Shown piece by piece: positions 56,491-64,000 of a stretch of DNA of 64,000 nucleotides; within the stretch, counting starts at the first letter, position 1; each line of letters starts with the position of its first letter. The stretch is from assembly GCA_933822405.4 (NCBI GenBank), contig CAKOGP040001758.1, forward strand, positions 1 through 64,000, read 5' to 3'. The position numbers were made by a program, and so were the translations under genes. Origin of the DNA: Cylindrotheca closterium. Lineage: Eukaryota > Bacillariophyta > Bacillariophyceae > Bacillariales > Bacillariaceae. The notes under the pieces are model-generated. The model did no database searches, was not told the origin of the DNA, and worked only from the letters and a program-made list of their open reading frames with translations.

Positions 56491-56990
56491 GATAGTTGGA
56501 TTGCTAGATGCGTTATAGAAGTGGCTTTGCTTGACTAAAAGTGGATACGAGCAATGGAAATCCGATAATGACTATTCCAATACTACCACGCAAACTTCCG
56601 AATTTTTCCTTTTTCTGACGCTATAAAGCGCTTGTCGCTCTTGAGATTGCGATGAGATTGTCATTTTGGCATATCGTTGAAAATGACTCCCAAGATCATA
56701 CTGTACACGCGTACACGTACGTCATGTCGCATCAGACATAACGAGCCGGACGGCCAAAACCATTGCGGAGAAGTTTTTGAAAATTTGGAATCAGTTGTAG
56801 CATACTCTATCTGCCGTGACTAAACAATGACCATAGGAACGAAGCAGCATTGGTCTATTGGAATACTAATACTACATTAACGCACACATGCCTGCTTTTA
56901 TTTTCCCAATCCAAAAGTGGGTTTTTCCAAATTCTCCTCTCATAAAGTTTTGTCTCAAACTTTTTGTTCTTCTTTGAAATCATATTCATC
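56491..56990. other. Divergent intergenic region
   Basis: Shared promoter space between the kinesin gene (minus) and the zinc/IQ protein gene (plus), with a GTACACGCGTACACGTACGT palindrome-rich stretch near 56701-56723. No gene. Confidence 0.45.
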
Positions 56991-57611
56991 ATGACCGGCC
57001 CAACCTTTGTCCCAGTGAACAACAACGATATGGAAGTAAACAAACATACTCCCATGTTGGACGAGTCTACTGATCTCGAATCCGAAGAGAGCTCCCGAAA
57101 TGGAACTCCCAACAGCAGCCGCGTCGAACCAGAAGAACAAGGTGGTTTTGACTTTGCCACGTTTGCCTGTTGCACCTTTGGTGCCACTCGAGGAACCTGC
57201 CCACTTTGCCATCAGGTCATTGGTATGAGTGATGCGTTTTGCAACCTCCGAGGTCCCGATCCCAATGGTCAGGGGGAAATTTTGGCCCACATGGAGTGCT
57301 TTCATCGTCAGCAACGAGCCAAGGCCCACAATGCCACCAAGATTCAAGCCTTGGCTCGAGGAGGAAGGGCTCGAGACGATTTGCGTCGAGAAAGGGCCGC
57401 TCGTGAAGCGGCGGCTCGTCGTGCCTTTGAATTGGAACGAGAGGCGGAACGGGCGGCAGAATTGGCGGCCATGGAGGCGGACCGAGAACAAGCTCCAAAA
57501 AAGAAGAAGAGCCTCGCCAAGAAGCTCTTTGGATGTTTTGGATCCAAACCTGCTGTGGAAGAACGCGAAGAACCAAGAGTCACGTTTGAAGATGATGATT
57601 CCACCCAGTGA
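56991..57611 (+). CDS. Small Cys/His (zinc-binding-like) protein with IQ motif
   Basis: Single exon, about 206 aa from the ATG at 56991; the frame opens slightly upstream. After an acidic, Ser-rich N-terminus come CPLCHQVIGMSDAFC and HMECFHRQQ, spacings that could hold a zinc ion as in a LIM/zinc-ribbon type fold. Next is an IQ motif, ATKIQALARGGRARDDLRRE, which in other proteins binds calmodulin or myosin light chain. A Glu/Arg/Ala-rich helix and a basic KKKKSLAKKLFGCFG segment follow. No known named family is recognised. A calcium/calmodulin link is inference from the IQ motif. Confidence 0.7.
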   Translation: MTGPTFVPVNNNDMEVNKHTPMLDESTDLESEESSRNGTPNSSRVEPEEQGGFDFATFACCTFGATRGTCPLCHQVIGMSDAFCNLRGPDPNGQGEILAHMECFHRQQRAKAHNATKIQALARGGRARDDLRRERAAREAAARRAFELEREAERAAELAAMEADREQAPKKKKSLAKKLFGCFGSKPAVEEREEPRVTFEDDDSTQ

Positions 57612-58036
57612 GCCCCCAAGACTGCTCGAATGATGCATGTACGGTAATGGATCTACCTCTTGATATTTTGTTCAAGTAGCGATTGATTCGTAAAGAGAAG
57701 TAGTGGAATTTGAAACGTATCTGAATACATAGTGCTTGATCTTTTGGCTTCATGCTTGGTGTTCACTCTTGCCTTTTTCAAATAGGACTGACTCCTGTCA
57801 AATACTAGGCAACCGCATAGCATCAGCATCACCCAGTTCTGCAGTGAAGATCCCCGAATCCTCTTCGCAGTTTGGTGAGGTCTTATTTCAGTCTCTAGAA
57901 CTGTACTGTAGCCAGACCAACTCTTTCATTGGAATGGGGCAAGGGTGCTGAACAATGTGCGTGCATACTTCTTTGCCCCCATGCCAAGGCACAGTAGTTA
58001 CCAATATAAATTCAAAAGTCTACACTTGATGATTGA
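57612..58036. other. Intergenic between convergent genes
   Basis: About 425 bp of 3' flank. No gene. Confidence 0.4.
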
Positions 58037-59314
58037 TCATATTGGAGGATCCTCTCGAGGGTCCTCTGGAGGATCGACTCCTCTCTTCCCTTCAGCAAAT
58101 CCTAGCTCACGACCTTGATTCCTTCTCATTTGATCCAATTCCTTTTTCGTTTCCTCGCATTCTCGCTCCAATGCTCCCACTTTCTTTTCGTACGCAATTT
58201 TCGCCTTTGCTTTCTCGCGACGAAAAATGTTGACCTCGCTCTGTAGATCTTTAATTTCAATGCATTGGGCATCTACAAGATTTTGACGGTCTTCCAATTT
58301 CCTTCGGAGTTCGGCAATGATAGCATTCTTTTCCCGGTGCGAGGCACCAGTCATTCCATGAAGGCTGGGTCGTTCCCTTGTCTCATCAGAATCAGTACAA
58401 TGGCCTCCTCTTTGAGCGACAAGACTGCGTGAACGACTCACTGGAGGAGTGACAACGGCAGAGTGAATGGAAAAAGTAGACGCACTGCCAACAGTTGGGG
58501 CTTGAGTATTTGCTCCAGATTGAACTTGAGCAATGGGAATGCTTCTTGCCTGAGGTCGAGGGCTTGAATACGAATCACTCATCTTTTGGCGTTTCTTGGA
58601 CTGCTGCTGCTGCTTCGTGCTACCAGAATGGTGTTGGCGTTTCTCCTTCATGTTGGGAGTAGTCTGGGTTTCCGTCGCTTCCGTTTCATCATCAAAAGTC
58701 TCAGCTGCTATTCTTGCTGCAACAGGAACTCCAGGGGTCGGTGTACCTAATCTGTTGTAGGTCGGAGATGATACATCAACAGCATCCTGCTCAACTACTG
58801 TACTTTCGGCGTCTCGAACGAGACGACGGTACATTCTCCGGAAAGCTTTATCAGATTTCCATTTGCGCAAAATAGCTTCATAGCTATAGAATTTGCTGAC
58901 ACCGTCCTCTGCATTTTTGAGAGACTTCCCTTCTGCAAGGAAAACAAAAGTGTACTCCAATTTGTCACTATTAGTATAGTGCCATCCCATTGGTTTGAGA
59001 TACTTTGTGTAAATTGCTTTGCCCCTATTGGCTTTTTTACTCCGAATTTCATCGTCCAAATTTCGGGGATGGTTTCTACCAGGTTGGTCCATGCCGCACT
59101 GGCCATCGATTTCCATTTCAACGACCAGGCCGCTTTCGACCAGCGTTTGGTTCAACATAAACCGTCGTTGCTTGGGCTTCCGACCGCTGCGACGCAACGA
59201 ATAATGTGGTGTGGAATCATTGACATCATCTACTGGTGTTCTTGATTGGTGGCGCAAGCCACCGTTACTAGAATTGGACTGTCCCATGCTTGAATCTGCA
59301 GTTCTTTCCTTCAT
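58037..59314 (-). CDS. Hypothetical protein with basic conserved region and C-terminal coiled coil
   Basis: Single exon, about 425 aa from the ATG at 59314. The frame is open to 59440, but that part is Asn/Cys-rich and the inner Met (MKERTADSS) is preferred. I do not recognise the family. A basic stretch (RRSGRKPKQRRF) resembling an AT-hook or nuclear signal is followed by a compact region with YTKYLKPMGWHYTNSDKLEY and FYSYEAILRKWKSDKAFRRMYRR. A Gln/Lys/Ser-rich linker follows, then a coiled coil from about 330 (KNAIIAELRRKLEDRQNL to ALERECEETKKELDQM). The last residues repeat DPPEDPREDPP, coded by a GGATCCTC-type repeat at 58045-58080. A nuclear, DNA-associated role is a guess from composition only. 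Confidence 0.6.
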   Translation of the reverse strand: MKERTADSSMGQSNSSNGGLRHQSRTPVDDVNDSTPHYSLRRSGRKPKQRRFMLNQTLVESGLVVEMEIDGQCGMDQPGRNHPRNLDDEIRSKKANRGKAIYTKYLKPMGWHYTNSDKLEYTFVFLAEGKSLKNAEDGVSKFYSYEAILRKWKSDKAFRRMYRRLVRDAESTVVEQDAVDVSSPTYNRLGTPTPGVPVAARIAAETFDDETEATETQTTPNMKEKRQHHSGSTKQQQQSKKRQKMSDSYSSPRPQARSIPIAQVQSGANTQAPTVGSASTFSIHSAVVTPPVSRSRSLVAQRGGHCTDSDETRERPSLHGMTGASHREKNAIIAELRRKLEDRQNLVDAQCIEIKDLQSEVNIFRREKAKAKIAYEKKVGALERECEETKKELDQMRRNQGRELGFAEGKRGVDPPEDPREDPPI

Positions 59315-59720
59315 GGTAGAGATACGAGTGCAGTATAGATGCGAGACGATCAAAAACTTGCAGCCGCATTCGTTATTATTATTATCGCATACTGTAGCTT
59401 TTATTATTCTCACCGCATAAAGATTTTGGCTGACACGCATGCGTTGTCGAAAACGCTACCGTAGTACCTGCAAATAAAGCGTCTTGAGAGTATTACAATA
59501 TTCATCGCTATTCAAGTATTGCGGACGGAGTCTTTGTGGCTGACCCGCCTACCATGCTATTCGTAGTAACAACTTGGGCTGACCAGTAGATGATCATATG
59601 ATTCGTTTTATAACTAAAGTACTTGGAATGGCGACTTTCATTTTTGCGACATTTTCCTCTAGTCTTATTGTTGTTTTCTTGCAAAGCAAACAGAATCGCT
59701 CTACACTCTTCTTCAGTTCT
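59315..59720. other. Intergenic
   Basis: About 400 bp between two minus-strand genes: upstream region of the coiled-coil gene and 3' flank of the kinase gene. No gene. Confidence 0.4.
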
Positions 59721-60995
59721 CTATATTTTGTTAACAATTTCCGCGTCAACCTCAATCGGATTATTCAAGAAGGCTTGGACTTGTTCGTAGGTGGGTTGTG
59801 CGGCAATGGCACCTTCGTTCGTACACGTCAATGCGCCAACAGCTGCAGCAAACTTGATGAGCTCATGTATCTCTTTCTTTTTCTGAGCATTACATGAATA
59901 GAAGAATCCCGGACTGTCTTTCATGGCTTTGGATAGAGCATGCAAAAACCCAGCTGAAAAGGCATCCCCAGCCCCCGTCGTTTCCACCACAGGTACTGAG
60001 AAGGGCTCAATCTTACCCGAACACGTGCCATCATTCAGAAAAAAAGAATAGGCAGCGCCCTTTTCCCCAGCTGTCACCAATAACGCAAAGGCATCAGGAA
60101 AGAAAAGTTGATGAATTTTTTGTGGATCTGCCAATGCCATTTCAGGAGTAACCCCAGGCATCAACCATTCTGCTTCTTCATCTGTCATCTTGACAATCTT
60201 GGCTTGTTGGCAAAATTCCCAGATTTCACTTCGAGCTACTCCTTGCGGCGTGTCGGGCCAAAAGACGGGTCGCCAATTAACATCCACATACAGCCTGGCA
60301 CCTTGCTCCAGGGCATTCCTTACAATCTCACGAACAGCTGCGCCGGATTGTGGAAACGCCAGACTTAGCGTACTTGAGACAACCCAATCGATGTTGGCAA
60401 AAAGAGGTGCGTCGTCGTCATCATCTTGTGGCAAATCCAAATTGCAATCGGCAAAACCATCGGCATCTCTCCCTTCGTAAAACCCACCAAATTCCCGATC
60501 TCCCTCCATGGATCGTGTCACCATGACTCGCCGTGTCGGCATACTTTCGTCTCGTTGTACTAAGGAGGTATCCACTCCAGTTTCTTTCAACAGCGCTTCC
60601 AATTTATCTCCATCTTCATCTTGTCCGAGGCATCCAATATAGGCTGCCTTTGTACCGAGTTTGCAGCAGGCTGTAGCCACATTGGCGGGAGCTCCACCAG
60701 GAAATGCCGTCCATTTTTTGGCCTCGACCATTTCTTCGACAGTAAATCCACGAGCATCGTCATTAGCAATGCAGTCTAACAAGGCGTCTCCCACTGTCAA
60801 CACTTTGACATCGGGTGACAGACATAAGGATGTTATTGTTTTTGTATGAGGTCTTGATTCGGCTGTTGGATCTATTCTCCGGAAAGCTCGTGATGTTCTC
60901 AATCGATTTTGTGTGGAAGTGAATGCCAGAGAAAGCTGGTGACACTGTAGAAGGATTAATAGGGTGACGGGAAGGGTGACGGAAAACATCATCAT
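59721..60995 (-). CDS. PfkB-family sugar kinase (fructokinase-like), plastid-targeted
   Basis: Single exon, 424 aa. The N-terminus has a signal peptide (MMMFSVTLPVTLLILLQCHQLSLA) directly followed by F and a Ser/Arg-rich stretch (TSTQNRLRTSRAFRR). This is the A-F cleavage context of diatom bipartite plastid presequences, so import into the four-membrane plastid is expected. The kinase domain starts at VLTVGDALLDCIA. Signature 1 region is FPGGAPANVATACCKLG; signature 2 is VVETTGAGDAFSAGFLHAL, with the catalytic Asp in GAGD. Such enzymes phosphorylate fructose or related sugars with ATP; some plastid relatives act in transcription complexes instead. Catalytic residues look intact here, so enzyme activity is likely; the substrate is not determined. 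Confidence 0.88.
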   Translation of the reverse strand: MMMFSVTLPVTLLILLQCHQLSLAFTSTQNRLRTSRAFRRIDPTAESRPHTKTITSLCLSPDVKVLTVGDALLDCIANDDARGFTVEEMVEAKKWTAFPGGAPANVATACCKLGTKAAYIGCLGQDEDGDKLEALLKETGVDTSLVQRDESMPTRRVMVTRSMEGDREFGGFYEGRDADGFADCNLDLPQDDDDDAPLFANIDWVVSSTLSLAFPQSGAAVREIVRNALEQGARLYVDVNWRPVFWPDTPQGVARSEIWEFCQQAKIVKMTDEEAEWLMPGVTPEMALADPQKIHQLFFPDAFALLVTAGEKGAAYSFFLNDGTCSGKIEPFSVPVVETTGAGDAFSAGFLHALSKAMKDSPGFFYSCNAQKKKEIHELIKFAAAVGALTCTNEGAIAAQPTYEQVQAFLNNPIEVDAEIVNKI

Positions 60996-61461
60996 GCTAT
61001 TCGTAATAACTGATGTTAATGTGCGGTTCTATTCAATATGCTGCGATGTCACATCAAGCACATCACTATTGTTCGCGGTTGTCTGACTATGATGTCTGTC
61101 CTTTTACCTACCATACGTCGACGTTGGAGAAACGGAGAACTGCTTCAGGTTCGTGGTTGTTCCATTATTGCCACGATAACACTCATGCAAACCGCGACTC
61201 ACTCATCTAAAAGACAAGAATGTATACTGCCTGGGCTGTCAAGATGGAGAATACATGTGTTGGGTGCGGTGCGGTGAGTCTACCAGGTATAATAGTAGAA
61301 GCATGATCGAAACCAGTCGTGCGAATCAAATCGCGTCTAAAGCCCAAATTGATTCAGACGCAAACGTACCACACTGCAAAACATATATTCAGTTGCCTCT
61401 TTTGTTCTCATAATTTTCAGTTTGAAAGCAAACAAACTAAAACATAGAACTAAGCTGAATA
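60996..61461. other. Divergent intergenic region
   Basis: Promoter space between the kinase (minus) and the vWA-vWD gene (plus). Short frames lack recognisable content. Confidence 0.4.
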
Positions 61462-63249
61462 ATGAAGATCTACTTTTCTATTGTTCTATCTGCCGCCATC
61501 TTTGCCAATGTAGCAAATGCCCAATCCTTATTTGATTATTCTGCTCCTGCCACTGGGTCTGCCAAGTGGTAAGTTTGGAAGTTCGTGCCTCATCGATTGC
61601 GTTGATTTATTACTAGTGTCCAGCACCTAATACCTTTGTTTACACAACTAATCTGCAGTGCCTTGATCAACGTAATCATGGACGAATCCGGTTCCATGGG
61701 TGGCGATCAAACATTTCTCAAGAACGTGGCCCTCCCCAAAATGGCCACAGAACTTCACAGTTCCAACCACAACTACTCCGATGTCTTTGTCTGCAGTAGT
61801 GGATTTGGCTATTCCCGAACCAACAACGCCCAGGCCTACCGTCACCTTGGTTGTACCACCTATAACTCAGCTGGTGTCATTGCTAACTCTACCGCACTTG
61901 CGTGGTATGCCAACGGGGCGATCGAAGATGGTTGGTACGCCATGAAGCACGGCATGCAAGATGTTCCTTCTTCTATTAATGGAACAGACCTGCTTTCACA
62001 CTGTGCCAGGGTTGACAAGAACCTCATTCTGGTCACCGATGAAGACCGCGACGATGCTTACAGCAACGTTGACGCAACGAACATTGCCAACTTGATTGAT
62101 ACCAACGGATACATCTTGAATGTGATCGCCAACTATGGTATCAATAACAACATCAACGACTTTGGCATGAATATTGGGGGCGGTGGTTCCAACAGTACCA
62201 TTTTCCGCTTTGATTCTTCCGCTCCTGACAACCACATGACATATCAAGACTTTCGCCCATATGAAACCTATGTCACTTCTTTCGGAGGAACTCATCCCCA
62301 CTACACCGAGCTCATTGTCGACAAGCCGGGAGCTGCCTGGAACATTAACAGTCTTCGTTCCGGTGGTCTGCGGGCTCAAACCTTTGCTGATATTTTTGTG
62401 GACATTAAAGTCAAAGAGATCTCCAATGGAACTGGCGGGCCTTCAGGTGGCGGAGGCACCGTCCGTGTTGGTGGACCCGAAGCCGGTGGAGATCCCCACA
62501 TCACTACCTGGAACCATAAGGAACACTACGAGTACCATGGACAGTGCGACCTTGTCATGGTCAAGGATCCCACCTTTGCCGATGGTCTTGGACTTTATGT
62601 GCACATTCGCACCAAGATTGTCCGATACTGGTCATACATTCAAAGTGTGGCCATTCGCATTGATGATGACGTTCTTGAGATTGAAGGATCTGCGGATGCC
62701 CATGATGATCAGGCTCACTATTGGAAGAACTTTGAATACCAAGGCGACCTCGACACTTTTGCTGGTTTCCCAGTCACCCAAAAGCTTCCTTCCGTCTACA
62801 AGCGTACTTACACCATTGACTTGAGTTCCAAGTTTCCTGGACAAGAAATTACCATTCAATTGTACAAGGAGTTCGTCCGTGTCAAGCTCAATGGCAACGA
62901 ACAAGTCTTTGGGAACTCGGTTGGTCTACTTGGAGATTACAAGACTGGAAAGACCCTTGCTCGTGATGGCGTCACAGTCTTGGATGACTTTACTGACTTG
63001 GGTGACGAGTGGCAAGTCTTGCCCAGTGAACCAACACTCTTTCACGAGATTGCCCATCCTCAATTCCCCGAGCTCTGTTTGAAGCCCGAAGATCCTCGTG
63101 GAGAGCGCAAGCGTCGTTTGGAAGAGTCCAGCATCTCTGAGGAAGATGCCGAGAAGGCATGTGTCTCATTGAAGGATCCATTGGCGATCAAGGATTGTGT
63201 CTATGACGTGTTGGCAACCCAAGATGTCGACATGGTTGGTGCCTTTTAG
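61462..63249 (+). CDS. Secreted von Willebrand type A / type D domain protein
   Basis: Exons 61462-61568 and 61659-63249, with a 90-bp intron that rebuilds a Cys codon; 565 aa. Signal peptide MKIYFSIVLSAAIFANVANA. The vWA domain starts at INVIMDESGSMGG, where DESGS is the metal-coordinating MIDAS motif. A Gly-rich linker precedes a vWD domain with GGDPHITTWNHKEHYEYHGQCDLVMVKD and GNSVGLLGDYKTGK. The C-terminal region is acidic with two Cys in a short repeat-like end (ACVSLKDPLAIKDCVYDVL). vWD modules occur in mucins and in adhesive secretions; a role in adhesive or extracellular matrix assembly in a diatom is inferred. There is no membrane anchor. Confidence 0.88.
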
Positions 63250-64000
63250 AGATGGATAGTTCTCGCGCCAAGCGCAAACTTAAAATAGTAGAGAAGCTTC
63301 TTCCACACAAAACATATTGACCGTTCCTTTTGAGTTTCACATCAATGAAATATAATTGCTTTCATTCGCATGCGAGTCTTATCTCTGCATTCATCAACAC
63401 GAATAATGACTTCTTAAGCCCGCAATGTCACGTCGCAATACCGCCTTGAGTGCCGGAGCAACTAGACTCAATAACTGTTCGTTCCTCCCTGTCCTCTCTC
63501 CTCTGTCCATACTATGTTTGCACATAGTATACACGACAATCAGTTCCCTCATCCATGCCATTCCGGTTCACGAAGAGCCTTCTTCTCATCAAAGATCTGT
63601 GTGCTTCCGCACGCCGCTTCGTCTCAGTATGATCGTCCCCTTGTTGTCTTCGACGAATCTTGAGGGCTTCGAAGCTCGCAGCAGTACCGTCTTGAACCAA
63701 ACTCTGATCCCATTTTAGGGCCAAAATACTCTCATATAGACAATTGCTGCTACTTTGAGAAGAGCAATATACCGGTATTATAGAACATGGGGAGCAATTA
63801 CAGGAAACGGAAGAGACATCTTTGGGGTTGGAGGCGCTGACAGAAGGGGCTTGTGACCGGCGCCACGAAAATCAAGAAGACGCCTGGGATACGGAATTAA
63901 GTGAACAAGACGATCAATGGAAATAAGGTAATCATCCCCCTTTCAAATTTCCAGATCTTACCGAAAGGTTTCCAGAGAGGCTGTCTTAAATACTTTTGCA
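63250..64000. other. Unresolved terminal region
   Basis: A minus-strand frame (63724-63512, 70 codons, Arg/Glu-rich) and a plus-strand acidic open stretch at about 63787-63926 (ending DDQWK, stop) both have coding-like composition, but no family is recognised and no splice model links them convincingly. The gene may continue beyond the window. Confidence 0.3.

Overview
The window is nuclear DNA of a photosynthetic stramenopile, most likely a raphid pennate diatom. The evidence is short GT-AG introns (56-131 bp), intron-poor genes on both strands, diatom-type families (ISIP2a/Fea1-like phytotransferrins, DUF6824 proteins, a diatom-type cyclin, PLAC8-like plus PrsW proteins, type II LRR proteins, a vWA-vWD secreted protein), a plastid galactolipid synthase, and a kinase with a diatom-style bipartite plastid presequence. 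The species cannot be fixed from sequence alone. No tRNA, rRNA, CRISPR or prokaryotic operon signal was found.

Left part (0-15.5 kb), a cell-surface/metal and phosphate region. It starts with a membrane-anchored purple acid phosphatase (minus). Next is a secreted protein built from two cupredoxin-DUF305 units; the second DUF305 unit lies behind an in-frame TGA followed by CTA. Two tandem ISIP2a-like phytotransferrin genes follow (minus), then a PLAC8-like/PrsW membrane protease (plus), then a third phytotransferrin (plus) whose membrane anchor is out of frame.

Middle (15.6-36.2 kb), an ion-channel region. Three inward-rectifier-type K+ channel genes and degraded Kir relics are followed by three ionotropic glutamate receptor-like genes. 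A Rheb-like GTPase and a cyclin are interspersed. Segmental duplications are visible: a rearranged direct-plus-inverted copy of the first Kir 3' end at 18.3-19.2 kb, and a duplication of [Kir 3' tail + spacer + GluR gene] at 28.85-31.4 kb. A 1.2-kb inverted-repeat element lies beside the second duplication.

Right part (37.5-63.3 kb), mainly single genes. It holds two tandem CRAL-TRIO-like/DUF6824 genes, two DUF1997-like genes, a type II LRR protein, digalactosyldiacylglycerol synthase, a TA-flanked MITE, a membrane beta-propeller protein, a kinesin, a zinc/IQ-motif protein, a coiled-coil unknown, a plastid PfkB kinase, and a secreted vWA-vWD protein.

Functional reading (inference): the left cluster could serve surface iron/copper/phosphate acquisition, and the middle cluster membrane excitability. 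Exon boundaries were placed by eye from GT-AG sites, frame continuity and paralogue comparison.
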